NCBI GenBank assembly: GCA_963703605.1
Contig: CAVPFC010000051.1
Span: 186,001-250,000, forward strand
Length of the DNA: 64,000 bases
Source of the DNA: DASXKD01 sp963703605
Lineage (GTDB): Bacteria; Actinomycetota; Actinomycetes; Streptosporangiales; Streptosporangiaceae
Reading direction: 5' to 3'
A model generated the notes under the pieces. The model ran no database searches, was not told the DNA's origin, and was given only the letters and a program-made list of their open reading frames with translations. The position numbers and the translations under genes were made by a program. Shown here in pieces: positions 10,737-19,487 of the stretch (position 1 is the stretch's first letter; each line of letters opens with the position of its first letter).

Positions 10737-10861
10737 GACGAATACGAAGAGCGGCCAGGGGTGGACAACAGGACGTGGCGGGCCTCGTGGCCCAGGAGGC
10801 GGTTCTAGAGGCTCGGGATGCGCGGTTCGAATGCCCCGGCGATCTGGCGACCGTGGTGCGC

Positions 10862-11530
10862 TCACTGGTTCGGGTCATCAGGCCCCTGGTGCGCCCGGCC
10901 GGCCGGTAATGGCCGGTCCGGGACGAAGCCGGCGATGCGCAGCGCGAAATCGGTGTACTCGTCTGCTACCTGCTCGGCGGTGCGGGCACCGTCGTCGCGG
11001 AACCAGCGGGCGATGCTGAGACACATCTCGAGGATCGCGAACGAGGCGAGCGCCGGGGTGTCGACGTGGAAGTCGCCTGTGCCGACGCCGTCGGAGATGA
11101 TGGCGCGCACCGCTTGCTCGTGGTCGCGCTCCTGCTGGCGCACCCGGGTCCGGGCAGGCTCGGGCAGGCTCGTGGTGTCCCGGTTGGCGACCAGCGCCTC
11201 GCGGCGATCGGTGGCGTGCCGCAGGGCGTAGACGCGGATGGCGCGGCGCAGTCGTTCCACCGGGTCGCTCAGCCCATCGACGGCGGCCCGGAAGTCGTCC
11301 AGGACGCCGTCGACGGTCCGCCCGATGATCGCCTCGAGCAGGTCCTGCTTCGAGCGCATGTGGTTGTACAGGCTCGGGGTGCGGATGCCCAGGCTGGCGG
11401 CGATCTGGCTGACGGCGGTGCCGTGATAGCCGCGCTCAGAGAACAGCGTCAGCGCGGCGTCGAGCACGGCATCGACGGTGACGGCGGCCCGGGCCTCGGC
11501 GGCTGCGGGATCGGCATGCGCAAGTGACAT
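10862..11530 (-). CDS. TetR-family transcriptional regulator
   Basis: 222 residues from the ATG at 11530 (MSLAHADPAAA). The helix-turn-helix region is DAALTLFSERGYHGTAVSQIAASLGIRTPSLYNHMRSK split over residues 20-60, with the TetR tyrosine motif SLYNH. The C-terminal domain is all-helical with a TetR_C-like dimer face. It diverges from the alcohol dehydrogenase remnant at 11623, with operators at 11556-11599 between, so it probably represses itself and both copies of the duplicated promoter. The ligand is unknown. Confidence 0.9.
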   Translation of the reverse strand: MSLAHADPAAAEARAAVTVDAVLDAALTLFSERGYHGTAVSQIAASLGIRTPSLYNHMRSKQDLLEAIIGRTVDGVLDDFRAAVDGLSDPVERLRRAIRVYALRHATDRREALVANRDTTSLPEPARTRVRQQERDHEQAVRAIISDGVGTGDFHVDTPALASFAILEMCLSIARWFRDDGARTAEQVADEYTDFALRIAGFVPDRPLPAGRAHQGPDDPNQ

Positions 11531-11720
11531 GGCCCAAACTCTACCCTTGCCATACGAGCGAGCGCTAGTTAGCATCGTACGAACTAGCGCTCGTTAGTAC
11601 ACTCGCAGACGAAGGAGCAACCATGGATGCCGACGATCAGAACGTTGAGGTGGGGACTATGGGTGCCGGATCCGGAAAGCCGCCGCCCAGCCGAAGCGCC
11701 TTCCCCCCGGGCACGGCGGC
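11498..11720. repeat. Direct repeat, copy 2: TetR 5' end, operators and leader
   Basis: This is the partner of 10003-10225 and probably the source, because here the TetR coding sequence is complete. The two copies differ by a 3-base gap between operator arms and scattered substitutions, so the duplication is not very recent. Confidence 0.85.
11556..11599. promoter_or_regulatory. TetR-type operator pair, copy 2
   Basis: GAGCGAGCGCTAGTTAG at 11556-11572 faces AACTAGCGCTCGTTAGTA at 11582-11599. The arms are three bases closer than in copy 1. The site starts 26 bases upstream of the TetR start and ends 23 bases before the leader ATG at 11623, the classic place for autoregulation. Confidence 0.75.
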
Positions 11721-11970
11721 CGCGCCCAGCACCATGCGCGCGGCCGTCCTGGATGCGCCGGGACCGCCGTCCGCACTGGCCATCCGCGAGCTCCCGGTCC
11801 CGGTACCGTCCGCCGGCCAGGTGCTCATCAGGGTCAGGGCTTTCGGGCTCAAGCACGGCCGCTGTCCCGATCGGCCACGTGTACCGGTTCGACCAGATCG
11901 TGCAGGCGCACACCGACATGGAGCAGAACCGGGCCAATGGCAAGCTCGTCGCGACGACATTATGGCTTTC
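11623..11970 (+). pseudogene. Zinc-type alcohol dehydrogenase / quinone oxidoreductase, internally deleted
   Basis: The ATG at 11623 follows GAAGGAGC and opens with the shared leader. At 11734 the real enzyme N-terminus begins (MRAAVLDAPGPP), running to QVLIRVRAFGLKH. The sequence then jumps, in another frame, to VPIGHVYRFDQIVQAHTDM and ANGKLVATT, which is the extreme C-terminus of the same family. Roughly 230 residues, including the whole nucleotide-binding domain, are missing, and no in-frame stop follows the remnant. The gene is therefore dead, although its promoter and ribosome site are intact and may still drive the fusion gene at 11988. Confidence 0.75.
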
Positions 11971-11987
11971 GATGGAAGGGGGAGCGA

Positions 11988-13061
11988 ATGAAGATCGCGG
12001 TTCTCGGAGTTGGCCGCGTCGGCTCCACGATAGGAAGGCTCTGGCACGCCGCCGGCCACGATGTCACGTTCGCGGCACGGCACGCCGCCCGGCCGCGCGC
12101 GCTGGCCGCGGAACTTGGGGACCGCGCGCACGCGGCCTCCGTCGCTGACGCCGTGGGGGCCGCCGAAGCGGTGCTCGTGGCCGTCCCCGGCCCCGCTGTC
12201 ACAGAGGTGCTGCAGGCAGCCGGCCCGCTGGATGGCCGCATCATGATCGACGCGGCCAACTCGTTCGGGCAGCACCAACTGTCACTGCGGTCGCTGGCCG
12301 ACATGTTCCCGCGGGCGCGCTGGGTGCGCGCCTTCAACTCGATCTCGGTCAACGTCATGGCCGACGACAACCACCGCGAGCCGCCCTGGGTCCTGTTCCT
12401 GTCCGGCGACGCGGAGGCCAAGCCGGTCGCCGCCAAGCTGATCCGGGACGCCGGATTCGACCCGGTCGACGTGGGTGACATCGACGACAGCCGGCTGCAG
12501 GACCCCGGCGGCGCACTGTGGCTCAACATCCTCACCCACGACGAGGCGACGGCGCTCGTCGCGCGGATAAAGTCCGGCGACACGGCCGCGGCCGATCAGC
12601 CGGCGCTGCGGGCGCAGGCGCGGGCGCGCGAGCTGGCCGCGCCATTCGGGAAGCTCCGCGACCACGCACCGGACGATCCCGCGTTCTTCCTCGAGCACCT
12701 GTCGCGCTCGGTTTTCGAGGCCGGGATCAGCTGGCGTGTCGTCGAGGCCAAGTGGGATGGCATCCGGGAGGCCTTCCATGGCTTCGACCCGGCGCGGGTC
12801 GCCGCCATGCCGCCCGCCGAGATCGCAGCAACGGAAAACGACGCCCGCGTGATCCGCAACAAGGCGAAGATCCGGGCGACGGTGGATAACGCGCGGGAAG
12901 TCATGGCCATCCTCGACGATTACGGCAGCATTCGCGCCTATTTCGCGTCGTTCCCGGATGCAGGCGCGGCGGCCGCGGACATGCGGCGGCGTTTTAAGTT
13001 CCTCGGCGACACGGGCGTGTGGCGGCTCCTGACCGGCGCGGCCCGTGACATCGGCGGGTGA
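11988..13061 (+). CDS. NADPH-dependent F420-reductase-like domain fused to a DNA-3-methyladenine glycosylase I-like domain
   Basis: 357 residues from the ATG at 11988, preceded by AAGGGGGAGCGA. Residues 1-178 form a Rossmann domain: KIAVLGVGRVGSTIGRLW dinucleotide loop, LVAVPGPAVTEVL, RIMIDAANSF and WVRAFNSIS, as in F420:NADP oxidoreductases. Residues about 225-345 resemble Tag: VFEAGISWRVVEAKW, FDPARVAAM, ARVIRNKAKIRATVDNAR and RRFKFLG. The single frame is continuous, so the fusion is not a frameshift artefact. The zinc-binding Cys/His and the catalytic Glu of E. coli Tag are not apparent, so the second domain may lack glycosylase activity. It lies between two wrecked dehydrogenase genes. 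Confidence 0.8.
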   Translation: MKIAVLGVGRVGSTIGRLWHAAGHDVTFAARHAARPRALAAELGDRAHAASVADAVGAAEAVLVAVPGPAVTEVLQAAGPLDGRIMIDAANSFGQHQLSLRSLADMFPRARWVRAFNSISVNVMADDNHREPPWVLFLSGDAEAKPVAAKLIRDAGFDPVDVGDIDDSRLQDPGGALWLNILTHDEATALVARIKSGDTAAADQPALRAQARARELAAPFGKLRDHAPDDPAFFLEHLSRSVFEAGISWRVVEAKWDGIREAFHGFDPARVAAMPPAEIAATENDARVIRNKAKIRATVDNAREVMAILDDYGSIRAYFASFPDAGAAAADMRRRFKFLGDTGVWRLLTGAARDIGG

Positions 13062-13110
13062 CTCAGCCTCAGAATGAGGTATTGAGAGAGCCCGACGTAA
13101 GGAGTACAAT

Positions 13111-13808
13111 ATGCGCGCATTCGCCATCCGGAACTTTGGTACGCCGAGTACACCGCCGTCGCGCCAGGGGTGAAGACAGAACCGCTTGCCCGCATCCCCG
13201 ACGGTGTCACAGACGAACAGGCAGCCGCGCTGCCAATCGCGGCAATAACCGCGCTCAGGTCCCTCGAGCTGCTGGGCGTCACGCCGGGCCAGCGCCTCGT
13301 TGTGCTGGGCGCGACCGGCGCGGTCGGCGGCTATACGGTGCAAATGGCGCGGGACCGGGGCGCGCACGTTATCGGGACAGTTCGCGGAGACGTTGACGAA
13401 GCTCGCCGCGTTGGTGCAGAAGAGGTTTACGACACCAAGGCTGCCGACGTGTTCGACGCGGTGCGCACTTCTCACCCGGACGGCGTCGATGCTGTCCTCG
13501 ATCTAGTCAACGATTCAGAGGTAATCCGCCGGGACGCTGAGATTCTTAAGCCCGGAGGCGGTCTTGTCTCGACGCGTTATGCAGCAGACAAGGAGTGGTT
13601 CGCTGAGCACCAGATCACCGCGTTCAATATTGCAACACTCACGAATCCGCTGTCGTCTCCGCAGGGACTGGCCAAGGTTGCGCGCATGCTCGCGGATGGC
13701 ACGATCACCGCGCGCATTCACTCCACTATTCAGCCGGACAACATAGGCGAGGCGCTCAAAAAACTCCGCACCGGCGGCCTCCACGGCAAGGCTGTCATCC
13801 GCTTCTAG
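13111..13808 (+). pseudogene. Second zinc-type alcohol dehydrogenase / quinone oxidoreductase, N-terminal domain deleted
   Basis: An AGGAG site and ATG at 13111 give MRAFAIRNFG, a normal start. The sequence then jumps out of frame to AEYTAVAPGVKTEPLARIPDG, about 100 residues further into the family, and is open to 13808. The remaining part holds the nucleotide-binding domain (VVLGATGAVGGYTVQMA) and C-terminal substrate domain (GLHGKAVIRF). A shorter start at 13170 would give 212 residues without the GroES-like catalytic domain, so full activity is unlikely. Confidence 0.7.
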
Positions 13809-13883
13809 CAATACTTGGGCATCACCGCGGCTACGCACGTCGCGCTGGGCAGCCTGGCGCGGCTTAGGCGGCGGACAAGAAGG

Positions 13884-14591
13884 TCATGAACCTTGCGTAG
13901 GTACTCCGGGAAGACCGCCGGTTTGTCCTGGGACGATTAGGCCGCTCTCGTAGGCGAGGACGACCAGTTGGGTTCGGTCCCTGGCGTCCAGCTTCGTCAG
14001 GATGCGCGATACGTGCGACTTGCAGGTCAGCGGGCTGATGAACAGGCGCTCGGCGATCTCGGTGTTCGTCAGGCCGGCGGCGATGAGCCGGAGTATCTCG
14101 ACCTCCCGGCCGGTGAGCGATGAGGGAAGCGGGAAGCCTGCGGGGGACGCCGCCTGCTGGCCGCCGACGTAGGCCTCGATCAGCCGGCGGGTTGCGCTCG
14201 GCTCGAGCAGGGCCTCGCCGCCGGCGACGGTTCTGACGGCGTGGATCAGTGCGGGTGGCTCAACGCCCTTGAGGAGGAACGCGCTGGCGCCTGCCTTGAG
14301 TGCCCCGAAGACGTACTCGTCGAGGTCGAACGTGGTCAAGACGATGACCTTCGTGCCGGTCAGCTTAGGGTGAGCGGTGATCAGGCGCGTTGCTTGCAGG
14401 CCGTCCATCCCGGGCATGCGGATGTCCATGAGCACCACGTCCGGGAGCTCTCTGACCGCGGCGGCGACTGCCTCTGCTCCTTCTTTGGCCTCGCCGGCGA
14501 CCTCGATGTCATCCTCGTCGCTCAGGATGGAGCGGAACCCGGCACGCACCAGGGCGTGGTCATCGGCGACAAGCACGCGGATGGGTGCCAT
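13884..14591 (-). CDS. NarL/LuxR-family response regulator
   Basis: 235 residues from the ATG at 14591. The receiver domain has the acidic pair in VLVADDHALVRAG, phospho-acceptor Asp in VVLMDIRMPGMDG, and switch residues in VIVLTTFDLDEYV and ASAFLLKG. The C-terminal LuxR helix-turn-helix reads LTGREVEILRLIAAGLTNTE and SPLTCKSHVSRILTKL. Its start overlaps the stop of the histidine kinase gene (TGATG), so the two form a coupled pair. Targets are unknown; the neighbouring MMPL exporter is a candidate. Confidence 0.93.
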   Translation of the reverse strand: MAPIRVLVADDHALVRAGFRSILSDEDDIEVAGEAKEGAEAVAAAVRELPDVVLMDIRMPGMDGLQATRLITAHPKLTGTKVIVLTTFDLDEYVFGALKAGASAFLLKGVEPPALIHAVRTVAGGEALLEPSATRRLIEAYVGGQQAASPAGFPLPSSLTGREVEILRLIAAGLTNTEIAERLFISPLTCKSHVSRILTKLDARDRTQLVVLAYESGLIVPGQTGGLPGVPTQGS

Positions 14592-15785
14592 CACGATCCC
14601 TTCCCGCCCAGCGGGATGCGGGCCCGTACCCGCCACCCGGCGCCGTTGACCGTTCCCGCCTCGCAGGTGCCGCCAAGAGCGGTCGCCCGCTCTTGCATGC
14701 CCCGCACCCCGTGACCGCCAGCCGGGAAGCTAGCCGCCCGCTTCTGGCCGTTATCGACGACCTCGATGACAACGGCGCAGTCGTCGGCCTCGACTCGGAC
14801 CTGCGCCTTGCGGGCGGTGGAGTGGCGCAGCACATTCGTGAGGGCCTCCTGGACGATGCGATACGCCGCGTGGCCGACGCTTGCGGGCAGCGCGGCCGGG
14901 CACTCCGGTCACTTCGAAGTCGACCTCGAGGCCGGCGGCCTCGACGCCGGCGATCAGGTCGGCGAGGCTGGCCATGTCCTGGATGGGATGCAGCGGGGCC
15001 GGCCTGTCTTGCGCAATGCGCAGGGTCCTCAGGGCGGTGCGCAGCTCGGCGAGCGCCCCGGCCGACGCGGACGCTATCTCATCAAGCGCGGTGGGCGCCT
15101 CGGCGCTCCCGGCCTTGCGCTCCCGGCGCGCGGCGGCCGCGGCGCGCACATTGATGGCCACCAGCGTGTGCCCGATGCTGTCGTGCAGCTCGTTGGCCAG
15201 CGAGAGGCGCTCGGAGTCGAAGCGGTGCTGCGCCGCGGCCTCGCGCATGTGTGCCGCCTCGTCGGCGAGCGACCGCGCGAGCGCCTGGCGGGCGCGCAGT
15301 GTCTCGCCAGCGAGGAGGGCGCCAAGCACCAGCGAGCCGAAGGCGATGACGTCGCTGAGGCCGCCATTTTTGCCGGTGATGAACACCGCAGCGGTCACGA
15401 TTGGCGCCATCAGCGCGCCTACTACGAGCGAGCGGGCCCGGCCTCCCTCAAGCCCCACGGTGAATACCAGCAGCATGACGATGCCCACTGCAGCCCGGTT
15501 CGGGTGGAACACGACCAGGCACGCCATCAGCAGGGGCAAGACGATGGCCAGCACACCGAGCGGGAAGCGCCGCCGGGCCACGAGCGGCAATGCCGTCAGG
15601 AAGGCCAGCACCCCCATGACCGGTGTCACATGCGTGACCTTGTGCAGCAGCAGCGGATCGACGAGCAGCGCGACAAAGGCGATCAGCGCCAGGACCTGGT
15701 CGATATCAGGCGCGCGCAGCAGCCCCTCCAGCCCCGCCCTGCCGCTGGTGGCCGCGCGCGTGGCAAATGCGCGGAAGGCAAGCAT
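14591..15785 (-). CDS. NarL-type sensor histidine kinase (HisKA_3), frameshifted
   Basis: About 397 residues if one base near 14895-14905 is skipped. The ATG at 15785 follows GAGAGGGGG. Residues about 20-150 contain several hydrophobic membrane segments (LALIAFVALLVDPLLL, LGVLAIVLPLLMACLVV). The dimerisation box is SLANELHDSIGHTLVAI with the phospho-acceptor His. The HATPase part continues after the shift as ALTNVLRHSTARKAQV, then VVIEVVDNG and HGVRGMQERATALGG. All motifs survive in two frames, so the break is a sequence error or a very recent mutation. Confidence 0.85.
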
Positions 15786-16144
15786 GTCAACCCCCTCTCG
15801 GCGCTTCTGGCCCACCGCCGGACTGGACGGGACGGGCGCGGGAGGCACGTGCTGTAACAGAGCGTAAGGCCGTACCTCCCAAACTACGGTCACAGGATCT
15901 CCTCTCACATCCGCCGCGAGAACGCTTCCCGGCCAACTACGGACCCCGGCAGTGCTCCTTGAGAACTACGACGGTCCCGGCAGCGGCGCAGGTGGGACGG
16001 ACCAGAGCGTGCATCGCGGGCGCTACTTCCGCAGGACTAAATGCCGGACATCAAAGGGTTCTGCCGGCCGACGATACGCAAGGCGCTCCAGCCCGATGCT
16101 GCTGAAAGGTCCCCGATCGGCGGGGATCAGCGGAGGAGATCGTG
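15786..16144. other. Intergenic region between histidine kinase and MMPL gene
   Basis: These 359 bases hold no convincing gene. AACTACGG-type words recur near 15878, 15938 and 15962; the last two sit in imperfect direct repeats of about 20 bases (AACTACGGACCCCGGCAG and a variant with a 2-base insertion). They might be binding sites in the MMPL promoter. A GGAGGAG ribosome site lies at 16132-16138. Confidence 0.35.
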
Positions 16145-18374
16145 ATGCGTTCGCTCGCTCGCTGGTGCGTCAGGCATCGCCTGGCCGTGCTCGGAATATG
16201 GCTGATGGTGCTTGCCGGTGCCTTCCTCGGCCAGTCTGCTCTCGGGAGTCACTATGCCACCGGTACCACGCTGTCTGGCACGCCAAGTGCCGCCGCCGCC
16301 AGCCTGCTGCAGCGGGCGGTGCCGGGCCAGTCGGGAGACACCGAGCAGATCGTGTTCGAAACCAAGGCCGGAACGGTCAACGCGCCGGCCGTTCAGAGAC
16401 AGATCCAGACCATGCTGGGCCGGGTGTCGCACCTGCGGTACGTCTCCGGTGTGACCTCGCCCTACAATCCCCTGGGCGCCAAGCAGATCAGCGCGAACAG
16501 GCGTATCGCCTTTGCCACGGTCAGCTTCTCGAGGGATGCCAACAGCATCCCCGCAGCCGAGGCGAGCCGGTTCGTGAACCTGGCCCGAGCGCCGAACTCG
16601 TCAGCCCTCCAGGTCGACGTCGTCGGTGCCGTCGCCGCGTCGACCAATCCGGCCTCCTCGTCGAGCACCCTCATCGGCGTTGGTGCCGCTTTGATCATCC
16701 TGCTGCTGTTCTTCGGCGCCGTGCTGCCCGCGCTGCTCCCGTTGGTGAGCACCGCCATCGCGCTCACGGCCGGACTGGCGGTGGTCGGGATGCTGTCCAA
16801 CACCGTCAGCATGGCCTCGTTCACCTCCCAGCTGTGCACCCTTATCGGCCTCGGCGTCGGGATCGACTACTCACTGTTCATCCTCACTCGGGCGCGCAAC
16901 GGACTGCGCCGCGGTCTCAGCGTCGAAGCGGCCGTCACCGGCGCCGCGGCCACCGCCGGGCGGGCAGTGCTTTTCGCCGGGTTGACGGTGTGCATCGCCC
17001 TGCTCGGCATCCTCACGGTCGGGGTCAGCACCCTGTCGGGTGCGGCCATCGGCGCCTCGATCGCCGTCGCGTTCCCGGTGACTCGCCGCCCTGACCCTGC
17101 TGCCGGCGCTCATCGGCCTGCTCGGCAAGCGCACTCTGACGCGCCGCCAGCGCGCCGCCCTCGCCCGGGGGGAAACCAGTTTCTCCGAAGCGTCACGGCG
17201 CTGGACCGGCTGGGCGTCGCGGGTGCAGGCACACCGGATCGTCTTCGGCGTCGGCGCCCTCGGAATCCTGCTCGCGCTCGGCGCGCCGTTCCTGTCGATG
17301 CGGCAAGGGACCGCCGACTACAGCGTCGACCCCACGAGCACCACCACGACCACCTACCGGGGGTACGAGATGCTCGTCCACGGGTTCGGCCCCGGCTTCA
17401 GCGGTCCACTGCAGCTCGTGGCGCCGCTGCACAGCGCAGCCGGCCGGGCCACCTTCGGCACCGTGGTCACGGCGGCCAGCCATGCCCCAGGTGTCGTCAC
17501 CACCACCGGCCCCACGTATTTCCCGGCCGGCCCGGGCCACCCCGCCGTCGCCCTCGCCGAGGTGTACCCCGCCGGCAGCCCCCAGGCGGTGTCGACCTCG
17601 AACCTGATCACTGACCTGCGCAACCACGTCATACCCACGGCGCTGCACGGCCAGCACCTTCAGGTGCTGGTGGGCGGCCAGACAGCCCTGGGTATCGACC
17701 TTGCCGGTCAGCTCTCATCCAAGCTGCCGCTTTTCGTCGGCATGGTGATCGCCCTGTCGTTCATCCTGCTCATGCTGGTGTTCCGCAGCCTGGCGATCCC
17801 CGTGACCGCCGCGATCATGAACCTGCTCTCCGCGGCGGCGGCGTTCGGGGTGATAACTGCCGTGTTCCAGTGGGGATGGCTGAAGAGCCTGGTCGGGGTC
17901 ACCAACACCGGGCCGGTCAGCCCGTTCATCCCGATCCTCATGTTCGCGGTCCTGTTCGGCCTGACCACCGACTATCAGGTGTTCCTGGTCAGCAGGATCC
18001 AGGAAGAGTGGCTCAAACGGGGCGACAACTCCGCCGCGATACGCATCGGCCAGGCGACCAGCGGCCGCATCATCAGCGCAGCCGCTGCCATCATGACCGT
18101 CGTCTTCTTCGCCTTCACCTTCACCACCGACCGTACGATCAAGATGATCGGGCTGGGCATGGCAGCCGCCGTCGTCAGCGACGCACTGCTTGTCCGTACG
18201 GTGCTCGTTCCCGCTGTGATGCACACGCTGGGCAAGGCCAACTGGCGGCTTCCGGCCATTCTCGACCGCCGGCTTCCCCACCTCGACCTGGAGGACAGCG
18301 GCGACCCCGCGGACCGGGCCGCCGAAGATGGTCTTGAAGATACTGGCGAGCTGAGGCCGGTCGCCAGAACCTAG
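16145..18374 (+). CDS. MMPL/RND-family membrane exporter, frameshifted
   Basis: About 742 residues if one base near 17077-17085 is skipped. The ATG at 16145 is six bases after GGAGGAG; an alternative GTG lies at 16142. Helix 1 is near residue 12-30, an extracytoplasmic loop follows, and helices 2-6 include GVGIDYSLFILTRARNGLRRG, the proton-relay motif of MMPL proteins. After the shift come LAALTLLPALIGLLGKR, a second loop and helices 8-12 with GLTTDYQVFLVSRIQEEW. Such proteins export lipids or drugs by proton antiport. The substrate is unknown. Confidence 0.87.
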
Positions 18375-18391
18375 GTTCTGGTCCGCCTACG

Positions 18392-18429
18392 GGCGCTGCG
18401 CCACCCGCGACCGCGGGTGGCGCAGCGCC
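18392..18429. terminator. Bidirectional terminator between convergent genes
   Basis: A perfect 18-bp inverted repeat (18392-18409 with 18412-18429), entirely GC-rich, lies between the convergent stops of the MMPL gene (18374) and the GntR gene (18476). Confidence 0.8.
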
Positions 18430-18475
18430 GCCTGATCACGGCGTCGTGGCATCCTCCGCCGAACGCTGGCAGGGG

Positions 18476-19153
18476 CTAACCGAGGTCGTCGAGGAGAAGC
18501 TCGACAGCCGTGGTGGCGTGGCGGCGGAAGACCTGCTCGACTAGGTCCGGATCGCGGCTGCGGAGCGCGGCCAGTATGTCGCGGTGGCCCTGGATCCGGC
18601 GCGCGCCCACCTCCGGGCGCGCCCACATGGATTTCGCATATCGCGCCCGCCGCTCCTGGCCGATGATGGACAGGCTGAGGATCATGCTCCGCAGCGTGGG
18701 GTTGCCGGCCGCACGCTCGATCTCCATGTCGAATTCGCGGGCGATCCGCAGCTGCCCGGCTATATCCACTCCCCGGGCGCTGGCCAGGGCTTCCACCAGG
18801 GACTCCATCCGGTCGAGCGCCGCGTCGGTGATCTTGTGGGTCGCGAACCGGGCCTCCAGGGCGCGGAGTGCCGCACCGGTCAGCAGGAGCTCCCGCAGCG
18901 TGCCGGTGGAATGATCGACGACGCGAAGTTGCCGGGCTGAAACCCGCTCGATCAGGCCTTCCTGCTCGAGCCTTCGGAGCGCTTCCCGTACGGGGGTTGC
19001 GCTGACGTTCAGCCTGGTCGCCAGGCCCCGTTCGGTGACACGCTGGCCGGCGCTGAACAGGCCGGTCGCGATGCCCTCACGGATTGCACGGTAAGCCTGT
19101 TCGGCGAGCGACTCGACGCGGAGCAGGGCAGGCAGATCAGGCGCATTAGTCAT
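18476..19153 (-). CDS. GntR-family (FCD) regulator of the AtuA-linked ABC operon
   Basis: 225 residues from the ATG at 19153 (MTNAPDLPALLRVESL); an upstream GTG at 19195 would add 14 residues. The winged helix reads GIATGLFSAGQRVTERGLA and LNVSATPVREALRRLEQEGL. The C-terminal FCD effector domain is helical with EFDMEIERAAGNPTLRSM. It diverges from the binding-protein gene at 19488. CTATAGC-containing palindromes at 19196-19474 are likely its operators. FCD regulators usually sense organic acids, which fits an acid-like substrate for the operon. Confidence 0.9.
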   Translation of the reverse strand: MTNAPDLPALLRVESLAEQAYRAIREGIATGLFSAGQRVTERGLATRLNVSATPVREALRRLEQEGLIERVSARQLRVVDHSTGTLRELLLTGAALRALEARFATHKITDAALDRMESLVEALASARGVDIAGQLRIAREFDMEIERAAGNPTLRSMILSLSIIGQERRARYAKSMWARPEVGARRIQGHRDILAALRSRDPDLVEQVFRRHATTAVELLLDDLG

Positions 19154-19195
19154 GCGGCTCCATGAACGGTTGGCACGGTAGAGGCAATCTACCAC

Positions 19196-19474
19196 TTGCT
19201 ATGGCAAGTCGCATCTCCGGTGAGATACGTGCGCGAAACCGGATGGCCTCTTGCTTTGACGGTTGCGAACATGTTTACTATAGCATACAGCCACATCACC
19301 TAGCCCTCACTGACCGCGGTACCGGGCACGGCCAGCTCCGCACGGCCAGCAAGCCGAGCTGCCGCTGACCGAGCTGGGGCCCGCGGCGGCCGATCCGGCC
19401 GGCGCTCGATCAACGGCTCTTTTCGCGTGGAGGATCACCGCGATCATTGATGCTATAGCAAGCATGCTATAGCG
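19196..19474. promoter_or_regulatory. Probable GntR operators
   Basis: CTTGCTATGGCAAG (19196-19209) is an imperfect palindrome at the regulator's own promoter. CTATAGC recurs at 19278-19284. Two copies of TGCTATAGC(A/G) lie at 19451-19460 and 19465-19474, each centred on the perfect 8-bp palindrome GCTATAGC and 14 bases apart, ending three bases before the AGGAGG of the binding-protein gene. Binding there would block the first gene of the operon. Confidence 0.65.
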
Positions 19475-19487
19475 ATAGGAGGCTCAA

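Noticed and set aside
15952..17094. Long open frame overlapping the MMPL gene in another frame
   Set aside because: Its translation is Arg/Gly/Pro-rich shadow sequence without homology-like motifs, while the MMPL frame has clear membrane helices.
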